DNA of 64,000 nucleotides from Rubricoccus marinus. GTDB taxonomy: Bacteria; Bacteroidota; Rhodothermia; Rhodothermales; Rubricoccaceae. The position numbers and the translations under genes were made by a program. The DNA is taken from the NCBI RefSeq assembly GCF_002257665.1, contig NZ_MQWB01000001.1:2952619-3016618 (forward strand), given 5' to 3'. This document shows positions 25,883 to 34,307 of the stretch, in pieces. Below the pieces are notes generated by a model that worked only from the letters and a program-made list of their open reading frames with translations, was not told where the DNA came from and did not search any database. How positions within the stretch are numbered: position 1 is the first letter of the stretch; the number at the start of each line of letters is the position of its first letter.

Positions 25883-27691
25883 CTAGAGCTCTTCCTCCTC
25901 TACCGGCTCCTCTTCCGCATCCGGCAGCGCCGAGCCGGCCGCTTTCAGCACCGCGTCCAGGAAATCGTCCGAGGACATGGACTCGTGCCAGCGGACCTGG
26001 CGCGCGGGCGCGGGGAAGCGGCGCATCCATGCCGCGAGGATGCGCATCTCGTCCACATCGGCGCGGAGGTGCGCCTCTGGCGGCGACGCCAGCGGGTCGA
26101 AGTGCTCGTCGAGCGTCTCGCGAAGATCCTCGATCTCCCCGGCGCCGAGGTTCGACGCGATGTCGACGCGGGCGGCGAGGCGGCCGTGGCGCATGAGGAA
26201 GAGTTGGGCGCCGCCGTTCTCGAAGCCGGCGTAGCCGGGCGCCAGAGGCTCCACGAGGACCACGTTGTGGTCGTGGACAGGCGAGGCGATCTGCTTCTGG
26301 CGGCCCAGGGTTGTGGTGAGGCGTTCGCGCTGGTCGCGGTACCACGCGGCGGACTCGAACTCGCGGTTGGCGGCGGCCTCGTGCATGGCCGCTTCGAGCG
26401 CGTCCAGCGCGTCGGTGTCCCGGCCGGTCAGGAAGGCGCGGACGCGCTCCACCTCATCGGCGTAGGCATCGGCGACGCCGCCAAGGCACGGGGCGCCGCA
26501 CCGGCCCATCTCGTGGTAGAGGCACGGACGGCCGAGGTTGAACACGTTCTCGTCGCACTCGCGCAGCTTGAACAGCCGGCCGATCAACTCCACCAACTCG
26601 TCGGCCTGGCCGCGGCGCGCCAGAGGCCCGTAGTACTCGGCGCCGTCGTGCGCGATGCGCGGCACCCAGGAGATGGTGGGGTAGGTGGAGCTCACGTCCA
26701 GCCGCAAAAACGGGTAGTCCCGGTAGCGGCGCAGCGCGCGGTTGTAGACGGGCAACAGGCTTTTGATGCGGCGGCTCTCGTCCAGCAGCGCAGCCAGCTC
26801 GGTCCCGGTCTCGTCCCACGTCACCTCGCGCACGTCGCGCACGAGCTTTTTCGTCTTCGGTGGGTGGTTCTCCACGCCCACGAAGTAGCTCCGGACGCGG
26901 TTCTTGAGGTTTTTCGCCTTGCCGACGTAGATGACTCGGCCGCGCCCATCACGCATGGAGTACACGCCGGGACGCTCCGGCAGGTCCGGCAGCATCTCCT
27001 CGCGGATCTTCTTGAGGTGCGAGGGCTCGCGCCGCGTGTCTTTGTACCGGCGGTGCTGGAAGGTCAGCAGGTCCTCCACCGTCTCGACGCCGAACTCGAT
27101 TTGCATCCGCGAGAGGAGGATCCACAGCAGCTCGGCCGTTGCCCCGGCGTCGCCGAGGGCGCGGTGGCGCCCCTTGACCTCGATGCCGAAGTGCTCCGTC
27201 AGGCGCGAGAGGCCCTTAGAGGGCAGCGCGGAGAGCAGCCGCCGCGCGAGCCGGAGCGTGTCGACGGCCGGGTTCTGGATGGGCGGTAGGCCCGCCTCGT
27301 CGAGGGCGAGGTCCAGAAAGCGGAGGTCGAACGGGAGGTTGTGGGCCACCATGATGGAGTCGCCCAGGAACTCCCGGAAGCGCGGCATCACCTCCCGGAC
27401 CGTGGGCTGGCCGTAGACCATGCCGGTGGAGATGCCGGTCAGACGCGTAATACGCCGCGGTACGTGCCGCTCGGGGTCGATGAGCTGCTGGAACTCCTCG
27501 ACCACCTCGCCGCCCACCATCCGCACGGCGCCCACCTCGATCAGACGGTCGTCTCCCGCCCGAGAGCCCGTGGTCTCGGTATCGACAATGCAGAACGTGG
27601 CTTCGGAGATGAGCAGGCCTCTGGCGGGATGCGGGACTGACGGGACGCTAGCCCGGAAGGTACCGGGTGTGTGTGACGACGTGTGTGTCAC
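25883..27691 (-). CDS. DnaQ-type exonuclease fused to a UvrC-like (Cho) endonuclease
   Basis: About 602 residues from a GTG at 27691; the start is uncertain and CTG or an ATG at 27748 are alternatives, but the first domain begins only about 25 residues later. A DEDD exonuclease domain (FCIVDTETTG, HNLPFDLRFLDL, HRALGDAGATAELL) is followed by GIY-YIG nuclease (GVYSMRDGRGRVIYVGKAKN) and the UvrC zinc-type cysteine cluster region (CLYHEMGRCGAPCLG), then a UvrB-contact-like helix. It ends in a glutamate-rich tail. Such fusions occur in Actinobacteria and Bacteroidota and are thought to act in excision repair. Confidence 0.88.
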   Translation of the reverse strand: MTHTSSHTPGTFRASVPSVPHPARGLLISEATFCIVDTETTGSRAGDDRLIEVGAVRMVGGEVVEEFQQLIDPERHVPRRITRLTGISTGMVYGQPTVREVMPRFREFLGDSIMVAHNLPFDLRFLDLALDEAGLPPIQNPAVDTLRLARRLLSALPSKGLSRLTEHFGIEVKGRHRALGDAGATAELLWILLSRMQIEFGVETVEDLLTFQHRRYKDTRREPSHLKKIREEMLPDLPERPGVYSMRDGRGRVIYVGKAKNLKNRVRSYFVGVENHPPKTKKLVRDVREVTWDETGTELAALLDESRRIKSLLPVYNRALRRYRDYPFLRLDVSSTYPTISWVPRIAHDGAEYYGPLARRGQADELVELIGRLFKLRECDENVFNLGRPCLYHEMGRCGAPCLGGVADAYADEVERVRAFLTGRDTDALDALEAAMHEAAANREFESAAWYRDQRERLTTTLGRQKQIASPVHDHNVVLVEPLAPGYAGFENGGAQLFLMRHGRLAARVDIASNLGAGEIEDLRETLDEHFDPLASPPEAHLRADVDEMRILAAWMRRFPAPARQVRWHESMSSDDFLDAVLKAAGSALPDAEEEPVEEEEL

Positions 27692-27746
27692 GCCACCGGA
27701 ACGGCTGTACCCTAGCCTCTCTTCTCTTCGGCTCGGCTTAGCCTCC

Positions 27747-28664
27747 ATGAACTTCTCGACCCTCGTGCCCGCAGGTTTCGTCGCACTCAGCGCGGTGATG
27801 GCGTGGCTCTTCATCTACGCAACGCGCCGCGTGGGGTACCGCTTGCGCGAGAGGCCGGCTGTCCGCGACCGCTGGGTCCTCATCGCGACGGGCATCGTGG
27901 GCATCCTGCTCTCCACGACGGCGGCGCTCGCGCTCTCGGGCGCGCTGAGCGACCTGAACGCCCGGCCGCCTCTGGCGGCGGTGCTGATCGGCGGGACCAC
28001 GGTCGGGACGGTCGCGCTCGCGTTCTCTCGCTTCGGGGAGCGGCTGGTCCTCGCGTGGTCGATGTGGGCCCTTGTCGGCGTTCAGTGCTTCCGGATCGTA
28101 GTCGAGGTGCTCTTAGCGGGGGCGTACGGGCTGGACATGGTGCCCGCGGAGGTGACGTGGGCCGGCGCCAACTTCGACGTGCTGACAGGCCTCTCAGCGC
28201 TCGGCCTCGGAATCTGGGGCCGGAAGTCCACCCTCCCGCGATCGGTGGTCTGGGTGTGGAACGTCGCGGGCCTCGCGCTCCTGGCGATCGTCGTGGTCAC
28301 GGCAGCCCGCTCGGCGTTCGGGCTGATCGAGACCGAGCCGCGCATGACGTTCCCCGCTACGTGGCCGGGCATCTGGCTGCCAACGTGGTTGGTCCAACTC
28401 GCGCTGTTCGGCCACCTCCTTGTCTTCCGCCGACTGCTCCGCGCTCCGAAGTCCCGCACGCCAGAGGCCGCGTCTGAGGCGGCCGCGCCGCGGGAGCACT
28501 CGCCGCGCAAGACCGCCTGGAACATGCCGCGCGTGGCGCCCCCGCCAGAGGAGTTGCCCACGGCCCGAGCCTCTGGCGCCACGGAGCCGCCGGCGTACCC
28601 GGCAGCGCCCCGGCGCGACCCGAAGCGGGACGCGCCGCAGCCGCGCTCGCTCCGCAAGGAGTAG
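27747..28664 (+). CDS. Polytopic membrane protein of unknown function
   Basis: 305 residues with about seven hydrophobic segments (from about 5-25 to 205-230) and a long, proline- and charge-rich cytoplasmic tail (PRVAPPPEELPTARASGATE). No family was recognised; the architecture is roughly that of small carotenoid/heptahelical-type membrane proteins, but no retinal lysine or other signature is evident. Its ATG overlaps a potential reverse-strand ATG (CATG) of the DnaQ-UvrC gene. Several iterated 10-mers lie in the tail. Confidence 0.65.
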   Translation: MNFSTLVPAGFVALSAVMAWLFIYATRRVGYRLRERPAVRDRWVLIATGIVGILLSTTAALALSGALSDLNARPPLAAVLIGGTTVGTVALAFSRFGERLVLAWSMWALVGVQCFRIVVEVLLAGAYGLDMVPAEVTWAGANFDVLTGLSALGLGIWGRKSTLPRSVVWVWNVAGLALLAIVVVTAARSAFGLIETEPRMTFPATWPGIWLPTWLVQLALFGHLLVFRRLLRAPKSRTPEAASEAAAPREHSPRKTAWNMPRVAPPPEELPTARASGATEPPAYPAAPRRDPKRDAPQPRSLRKE

Positions 28665-28682
28665 CGCCAGAGGCCTCTGGCG
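28665..28682. repeat. 18-bp palindrome starting at a stop codon
   Basis: CGCCAGAGGCCTCTGGCG begins at the first base after the TAG of the membrane protein gene and lies between convergent genes. Confidence 0.9.
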
Positions 28683-28714
28683 CAGGCAGCATCAGGCGCG
28701 CTCGCCCGCTGTCG

Positions 28715-30091
28715 CTACGGCGTGAGGCCGAGCGCAGCAAAGAGGCGGCGGCCCACCTCGTCGTTGGTCAGGCGGCCGCGGAAGCGCTCCATGCCGGGGC
28801 CCCACGCGTACAGGCCGACGTCGACGGCGGTGTGGCCGCCGGTGGTCCAGCCGATGCCAGCGGGCTCGGAGGCGAGGTCACGTACGAGCGTGCTGAGCGC
28901 AGCGCGGTCGCCAGAGGAAGCAGCGCCGCGGATCGCCTCGGCTACGCCGTCCTCCAGGCTGTCGAAGCCAAGTCCGTCCCGGACGGCGGCAACCGGATCG
29001 GCGCCTCCCGCGATCTGCTCAGCGATGCGCTCCATGCTCGCGTTGGCGTCGAGCAGCGGCTGCGGGTCCCAGGCGTAGATGCCATCGCGCCCGAGCGACA
29101 TGCCGCCGGTCTCGTGGTCCGCCGTGGCGACGATGAGCGTGTTGCCGTTTTCCGAGGCCCAGTCCAACGCTGCCGCGAGGGCCTCGTCGTAGGCCAGGAT
29201 GTCGTGCAGGTGCCCGACGGGGTCGTTTCCGTGCCCGGCGTGGTCGATGCGGCTGGCCTCAACCATGAGGAAGAAGCCTCTGGCGCCGGCCGCCTCGCCC
29301 AGGAGGTCCATCGCGCGGGTCGTCATCTCGGCGAGCGAGGGCTGATCGGTCTCGTCGCGGTCCACTTCGTAGGCGAGGTGCGACGGCGCCATGATGGCGA
29401 CAGCAGGCGTGCTGGAGAGGGCGTCGAAGCCCGCGCCGTCGGTGGCGACCGTCGCGCCAGAGGCGCGCAACTCCGCGAGGAGGTCGCGGCCGTCCTCGCG
29501 GCCGGTGAAGAAGCCCAGGCCTCCGCCGAACATCACGTCGACGCCAGAGGTGATCATCTGGCTCGCGATCTCGGCCTCTTGCGAGCGCTGCTCCACGTGC
29601 GCGGCAAAGGAGGCGGGTGTGGCGTGCGTGATCCGGCTGGTGGCGACGAGACCGGTCGAGAGGCCCTTCGCCTCGGCGGCTTCGAGGAGCGTCCGGCACG
29701 GCGCCTTGTCCGGGCCGACGCCGATGGCGCCGTTGTAGGTCTTGATCCCGCACGAGTAAGCCGTCGCGCCCGCGGCGGAATCCGTGACGCGGCCCTCACT
29801 GGGCGAGGTCTCAGACGCGCCGATCAGCCCGGTCCCGAGCGTCCAGTCGCGGCCAAGCGCTTCGGCGGCGGAGGCGCCCATCGTGGCCGAAGTCGGCCCA
29901 AAGCCATCGGCGATGAACAGGACGACGTTCTGCGGTGCGTCCGCGGGCCTCGCAGCCGGGGCGGCGCGGAACGTGTCGCCAGAGGCGGTGGCGGCTGGCG
30001 TGCCGGGCATCGAGGCCTCTGGCGAGGACACAGGGCCGGAGCAAGCGGTACAGGCGAGGACGGCGGCGAGCGCCAGAGGCAGGCGAGGCAT
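28715..30091 (-). CDS. Alkaline phosphatase (PhoA family), exported
   Basis: 458 residues from ATG 30091 with a lipobox-like signal (VLAC, Cys14, or TAC at 17). Metal and catalytic motifs are IADGFGPTSATMG, the nucleophile Ser in VTDSAAGATAYSCGIKTY, IDHAGHGNDPVGH, TADHETGGMSLG and TTGGHTAVDVGL. These match the PF00245 family with two zinc sites and one magnesium site. It frees phosphate from organic esters in the periplasm or at the surface. No pho-box could be identified in the upstream region. Confidence 0.93.
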   Translation of the reverse strand: MPRLPLALAAVLACTACSGPVSSPEASMPGTPAATASGDTFRAAPAARPADAPQNVVLFIADGFGPTSATMGASAAEALGRDWTLGTGLIGASETSPSEGRVTDSAAGATAYSCGIKTYNGAIGVGPDKAPCRTLLEAAEAKGLSTGLVATSRITHATPASFAAHVEQRSQEAEIASQMITSGVDVMFGGGLGFFTGREDGRDLLAELRASGATVATDGAGFDALSSTPAVAIMAPSHLAYEVDRDETDQPSLAEMTTRAMDLLGEAAGARGFFLMVEASRIDHAGHGNDPVGHLHDILAYDEALAAALDWASENGNTLIVATADHETGGMSLGRDGIYAWDPQPLLDANASMERIAEQIAGGADPVAAVRDGLGFDSLEDGVAEAIRGAASSGDRAALSTLVRDLASEPAGIGWTTGGHTAVDVGLYAWGPGMERFRGRLTNDEVGRRLFAALGLTP

Positions 30092-30144
30092 AGGTGTGGT
30101 GGGGTGTCGGCCCCGAACGTACCGACGCGCTCGGCCGTGTGGCG

Positions 30145-30642
30145 TCACGAGCGTGTGAGGTCTGGCGCCACTGATTCGCGCTGGCTCGATTCCGCCTCCA
30201 AGCGGAAGCGCCACACCCGATACCCGTCTTCTCCGGCCTCCTGCCAATAGTCCGTGACGCGCCAGAGGCCATCGTAGCGGTAGCCCGCCTCTGGCGGATC
30301 GCGCACGTCCGGGCTGGTGCCGCGGACCACCCGGACGGGGAGCGCAAGCCGCGCACTGGTGGCGAGCGCGAGGTTGGTCCGGGTGAGGATCTGGTCCCGC
30401 ACCTGCCGGCCCGTCCGAGGGTCCCGCCCTCCGGCTCCGGTGTAGAGGATCACGTCGCCGCGGTCCTCGTCGTCCACGTAGCCTCCACTGAGCACGATGG
30501 ACTCTGCGCCTTCCGCTGCCCGGCCGACGATGCCCGCACGGCGCGCGCGGTGCACGCCAGAGGCCGCGAGGTCGTCGCGGTCTGCGAACAGGCTCCCAGG
30601 TGGAAAACCGGGGACGTGTCCGAAGATGGGGTCGCGCGGCAT
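30145..30642 (-). CDS. Stand-alone SRA (SAD/YDG) domain protein
   Basis: 165 residues covering just one SRA domain: FGHVPGFPPGSLFADRDDLA, GVHRARRAGIVGRAAEGAES, IVLSGGYVDDEDRGDVILYT, DQILTRTNLALA and GYRYDGLWRVTDYW. SRA domains flip out and bind 5-methylcytosine or related bases. In bacteria they are usually fused or linked to an HNH or PD-(D/E)XK nuclease, but none is fused or adjacent here (alkaline phosphatase and EcsC are the neighbours). It may read methylated or damaged DNA. Domain call is strong; role is inferred. Confidence 0.93.
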   Translation of the reverse strand: MPRDPIFGHVPGFPPGSLFADRDDLAASGVHRARRAGIVGRAAEGAESIVLSGGYVDDEDRGDVILYTGAGGRDPRTGRQVRDQILTRTNLALATSARLALPVRVVRGTSPDVRDPPEAGYRYDGLWRVTDYWQEAGEDGYRVWRFRLEAESSQRESVAPDLTRS

Positions 30643-30664
30643 CCCGGAGGCTACGGGCGGGCCG

Positions 30665-30682
30665 GCCTCTGGCGCCAGAGGC
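30665..30682. repeat. 18-bp palindrome abutting the EcsC stop codon
   Basis: GCCTCTGGCGCCAGAGGC shares its last base with the stop codon of the minus-strand EcsC gene. Confidence 0.9.
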
Positions 30683-31497
30683 TACAGGCGCTCCTTCCGC
30701 TCCAGGTAGAGCGCGCGGCTGAGCATCATGGCCGCCTGCGCCGTCTGGTCCGTGAACCAGTAGTTCACGCCCGCGCCGACGGCCGCGCCCGCGATCGGGA
30801 TCATCTGGCCAAGCTTGGCCGCGCCGAGGTTTTTGGCGATCTCGCGCGGCACGTGGCCCATCTGCTCACGGAGCGTGCCCTGCGCCTTGCGGCCCTTGTA
30901 GCCGCTGCCGTGCGCGAAGGCCGCCGCCGCCACCGAGAGCTCGCGGAGCGCGTCGCTCTTGGCCTCTCGCGAGCCGCTGGCGGCAACGTTGAAGATGGAG
31001 ACCACGAGCGGGCTGTACTCCGGCCCGTGAAGCGGGAAGCCGTACGAGGCCGCCACCTGCTGGATGAGGCGGAAGTTGACCGTGAACAGAACGGGGATGT
31101 CGGCCGCCAGGAGCAGCGCGCCGCCCAACCCCGCGCCACCGCCGGAGAGCATCGAGAGGATCGTGTTCTGCGACGTAAACCGCTTGGCGACGGCGTCGAG
31201 CTCGTCCAGCGGTACGTCACGGAGGTCCTCGACGGAGTCCACGTCGATCTCCAGGTCGCGCGCGGCGCTCAGCACGTCGTCCGGCGCCATCGTCCACGCC
31301 GAGGCGTCGTTGAGGGAGGAGAGCGCCTGCGTGAGCGCGTCCGTCAGGCTGTCCACGACGGAGTCCGGGACGAACTTGTCGAAGGCCCAGTCCACGGGCT
31401 TCATGGCGAAGCCGAGGGCTTGGCCGAAAAGGCTTTCGCCGCGCTCCCAGCGCTCGATTTCGCGCTGGGCTTTCCGTTCGTAGTCCGAGAGTCGCAT
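30682..31497 (-). CDS. EcsC family protein
   Basis: 271 residues. Matches EcsC in the hydrophobic central Gly/Ala block (SGGGAGLGGALLLAADIPVL), FTVNFRLIQQVAASYGFPL, and the conserved C-terminal IPIAGAAVGAGVNYWFT then MMLSRALYLERK. EcsC accompanies the ABC exporter EcsAB in Firmicutes, yet the family is widespread and its role here is undefined; no ecsAB is adjacent. Peripheral or membrane-inserted helices likely. Confidence 0.87.
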   Translation of the reverse strand: MRLSDYERKAQREIERWERGESLFGQALGFAMKPVDWAFDKFVPDSVVDSLTDALTQALSSLNDASAWTMAPDDVLSAARDLEIDVDSVEDLRDVPLDELDAVAKRFTSQNTILSMLSGGGAGLGGALLLAADIPVLFTVNFRLIQQVAASYGFPLHGPEYSPLVVSIFNVAASGSREAKSDALRELSVAAAAFAHGSGYKGRKAQGTLREQMGHVPREIAKNLGAAKLGQMIPIAGAAVGAGVNYWFTDQTAQAAMMLSRALYLERKERL

Positions 31498-31581
31498 GCT
31501 GGCCTGGGCCGGGTGAGGGGTGCAGACTACCGCCTCTGGCGCACCGGTGTTGCGCGAGGCATCGGAGAGTTCCGATTCCCG

Positions 31582-31599
31582 GCCTCTGGCGCCAGAGGC
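31582..31599. repeat. 18-bp palindrome after the sigma-54 regulator gene
   Basis: GCCTCTGGCGCCAGAGGC in the spacer between the regulator stop (31633) and the EcsC start (31497). Confidence 0.85.
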
Positions 31600-31632
31600 G
31601 CACGACGCACGCGGCGGAGCGCACGCCCGCGC

Positions 31633-33225
31633 TTATCCCTCGATCTCATACTTCTTCAGCAGGCGGTACATCGTCGCGCGGCCGATCCCGAGCTCCTGGG
31701 CGGCGCGCTCGGCGCTCCCGTCGCAGACGGTGTAGGCGTGCTCCACGGCGCGGCGCTTGAGGTCCTCCAGCGGCACGATCGGCTCGTCGGCCTCTGGCGC
31801 CTCGGCGACGGCGGTCGCGGCTGGCGAGGAGGGCATCGGCAGGCCGAGATCGGCCGGCGAGGGCACGGCGACCAGGGTGGGCTCCGGCTCGCCGGTTGCG
31901 AACGCGGCCGGGACCGTCATCGTCGGAACGGAGGAGCCGTCACCAGAGGACGTGGGAGGCGGCGTCTCGCGCGGCGGCGCGGCGCCAGAGGCCGTCTTGT
32001 GCACACGCTCGGCCCACGGCGCGATGGCGTGCGGGCCATCGATGAGCAGGTCCTCGGGCGTGATCTCGTCTTGATCGGAGATCATCATCGCGCGCTCCAC
32101 CACGCTTTTGAGCTCGCGGACGTTGCCGGGCCACGGGTAGCTCATGAGTGCGCGGGCGGCGTCGGCGCCGAGGCGCTTCTTTTTAAAGCGCGGGTACTGC
32201 TTGGCGTAGCCACGCAGGAAGTCGTGCGCGAGGACGAGCACGTCCTGGTCGCGCTCGCGCAGCGGCGGGAGTTGGACCGGGAACTGGAAGAGGCGGTAGT
32301 AGAGGTCCTCGCGGAACTCGCCAGAGGCCACCATCTTGAGCACGTCCTTGTTCGTAGCCGAGATGACGCGGCACTCGAACTTGATGGTCTCGCTCCCGCC
32401 GACGCGCGTGATCTCGCGGTTCTGGAGCGCGCGGAGCAGCTTCGCCTGGAGCTTGAGGTCCAGTTCCCCCACCTCGTCCAGGAACAGCGTGCCACCGTTG
32501 GCCTGCTCGAACTTGCCGATGTGGCGCGCGTGCGCGCCGGTAAAGGACCCCTTCTCGTGGCCGAAGAACTCGCTCTCCATCAGCTCCTTCGGGATGGCCG
32601 CGCTGTTGACGACCACGAACGGCCCGGGCCCCTCCTTCGCGCCGCCTTGCGGGGGCGTGTTGAAGTGGATGGCGCGCGCAACGAGCTCTTTGCCCGTCCC
32701 GCTCTCTCCCTGGATGGCGACGGTCAGGTTGCCGCGAAGCGTTTTCTCGATGAGCTGGTAGACGCGTTCCATCGCCGGGCTGTCGCCCACGATCTCGTCC
32801 ATGCCGTACTTCTTCGCGACCTCGCCGCGCAGCCGCTCCACCTCGCGGGAAAGCTTGACGCGCTGCTTGAGGTTCTTGACCACGATGTCCAGCTTGACGA
32901 GGTCGTCCTGCCCTTTCGTGATGTAATCCGTCGCGCCGCCCTTCATGGCCTCCACGGCCACGTCGGCTGTGCCCTGTGCTGAGATCATCACCACGGGCAG
33001 ATCCGGCTTGAAGAGCTGCAACCGCCGCAGCGTCTCCATCCCGCCGATTCCGGGCATCATGATGTCGAGCAGGACGAGATCGGGCGGGTTGGCGTCCAGC
33101 GCGTCCAGCGCCTCCTCGCCAGAGGCGAAGGTGTGGACCTCGTGCTCGGTGTCTTTGTCGAGCCGGTAGGAAAGCAGGCGGGCGTAGTGGCGGTCGTCGT
33201 CGACGACGTAGAGCCGGACAGTCAT
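31633..33225 (-). CDS. Sigma-54-dependent NtrC-family response regulator
   Basis: 530 residues. Receiver domain with acidic pocket DDD at 9-11, Asp54 (LLDIMMPG) and Lys in YITKGQ. An AAA+ domain has Walker A GESGTGKELVARAIH (about 170), the sigma-54 contact loop GSFTGAHA (GAFTGA variant) and GGTLFLDEVGELDL. A Pro/Ser/Ala-rich linker (about 395-465) precedes a C-terminal Fis-type helix-turn-helix (RAAQELGIGRATMYRLLKKY). The linker carries two 10-mer copies. It activates sigma-54 promoters on phosphorylation; no partner kinase is adjacent, so the MHYT hybrid kinase or an unlinked kinase may serve it. Confidence 0.93.
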   Translation of the reverse strand: MTVRLYVVDDDRHYARLLSYRLDKDTEHEVHTFASGEEALDALDANPPDLVLLDIMMPGIGGMETLRRLQLFKPDLPVVMISAQGTADVAVEAMKGGATDYITKGQDDLVKLDIVVKNLKQRVKLSREVERLRGEVAKKYGMDEIVGDSPAMERVYQLIEKTLRGNLTVAIQGESGTGKELVARAIHFNTPPQGGAKEGPGPFVVVNSAAIPKELMESEFFGHEKGSFTGAHARHIGKFEQANGGTLFLDEVGELDLKLQAKLLRALQNREITRVGGSETIKFECRVISATNKDVLKMVASGEFREDLYYRLFQFPVQLPPLRERDQDVLVLAHDFLRGYAKQYPRFKKKRLGADAARALMSYPWPGNVRELKSVVERAMMISDQDEITPEDLLIDGPHAIAPWAERVHKTASGAAPPRETPPPTSSGDGSSVPTMTVPAAFATGEPEPTLVAVPSPADLGLPMPSSPAATAVAEAPEADEPIVPLEDLKRRAVEHAYTVCDGSAERAAQELGIGRATMYRLLKKYEIEG

Positions 33226-33631
33226 CAGAGGTGCGAGAGATGTGGAGCTGCCCCCGGTATCGGCACTCCGCTTCGTGCCTGTAGCCCCGGGCGGCGGGAA
33301 TCGTTCGAGGCCTCTGGCGGGTCCGGTAGCGTCACGCCAGAGGCAGGTGAATCTCAGAGTGAGACAGCGACTGTGGGCACCGGCGATTCCATCTCAGACA
33401 ACGGACGCACACCTTGTTCGACGAGGCGCGTCCAGCCCGCGCGCAGTCTTCAAAGAGCACGCCAGAGGCGTCTATAAGGCCTCTGGCGCACAGAGCAGGT
33501 GCGCAATATGGGTGCCACGATGCCGTCACCGTCTCTTAACAAGTTGCGCGGAAACCAGGTGCTTAGGCTTCCGTAGTGACGGCCTAGTTCCCAAAGTGAC
33601 CCGAGAGTCACCTTCTGACCCGACCCCCATC
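33226..33631. other. Intergenic region upstream of TetR and sigma-54 regulator genes
   Basis: 406 bp between divergent regulators. It holds four copies of the iterated 10-mer (about 33313, 33335, 33465, 33479), a GTGAC-containing operator-like palindrome next to the TetR start, and no recognisable gene. Promoters of both genes must be here. Confidence 0.5.
33576..33611. promoter_or_regulatory. Possible TetR operator: GTGAC half-sites
   Basis: GTGAC at 33596-33600 is inverted as GTCAC at 33607-33611 with a 6-base spacer, and another GTGAC lies exactly 20 bp upstream (33576-33580). The palindrome lies 20 bp before the preferred TetR start, the usual place of autoregulatory TetR operators. Confidence 0.45.
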
Positions 33632-34306
33632 GTGGACGCCACTGCTACCCTCTCCCGCCGAGACCGCGAGCGCCTGGAGCGCCGCCGTGCGATGCTGGAC
33701 GCCGCCCTCGGCGTCTTCGCGGACCACGGCTACGACGGCGCCACGCTCGACGAGGTCGCCGAGCGCGCCGAGTTCGGCAAGGGGACGCTCTACAACTACT
33801 TCCCCGGCGGTAAAGCCGAGCTGTTCCTCGCTCTGTTCGAGGAGCGCGTGTTCGGCAGCCTGCTCGCGGTCATCGAGGGTGCCTTCGACGAGTCAGAACG
33901 CCTCGCGACGCCAGAGGCGGTCCGTGAGGCGTTCCGCGGCTTTGTCGGCGCGCTGTTCGCGCACTTCGCGGATCACCGCCACGTGCTGAACCTGTTCATG
34001 CGCGAGGCGCACCGCGCCGCGTTCGACGCCGAGACCAACGCGCTGTTCGCGCGCCACCAGGCGGCGCTGATCCAGGCGGTCGCCCGCCCGCTCCAGCAGG
34101 CGATGGACCTCGGCTCCCTTGTCCCGCTTCCGGCCACGGCCGTGGCGCACCTGCTTATGGGCAACGTCAAAGGCTACCTCCTGGCCTACCTCGGCGCCGA
34201 GTGCGACCCGACCGGGGCGCTCCAGCCGCCTCCCCACGCCACGCCCGACGCGGCGGCGGCCTTTATCACGACTGTGCTGTTCGACGGGCCCCTCGCCCGC
34301 GCCTGA
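33632..34306 (+). CDS. TetR-family repressor of the adjacent efflux operon
   Basis: 224 residues from GTG 33632; an in-frame GTG at 33596 would add 12 residues but would place the start inside the operator-like palindrome. The TetR_N helix-turn-helix is at about 10-60 (RRAMLDAALGVFADHGYDGA, LDEVAERAEFGKGTLYNYFP). The ligand-binding C-terminal domain is variable. The gene ends one base before the TolC ATG, so it is the first gene of the tolC-adaptor-RND operon and probably represses it until a toxic ligand binds. Confidence 0.93.
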   Translation: MDATATLSRRDRERLERRRAMLDAALGVFADHGYDGATLDEVAERAEFGKGTLYNYFPGGKAELFLALFEERVFGSLLAVIEGAFDESERLATPEAVREAFRGFVGALFAHFADHRHVLNLFMREAHRAAFDAETNALFARHQAALIQAVARPLQQAMDLGSLVPLPATAVAHLLMGNVKGYLLAYLGAECDPTGALQPPPHATPDAAAAFITTVLFDGPLARA

Positions 34307-34307
34307 C

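Noticed and set aside
27665-27692. GTGTGTGACGACGTGTGTGTCAC as an operator between divergent genes
   Set aside because: Only a 5-bp GTGAC/GTCAC stem with a repetitive GT run; too weak to call.
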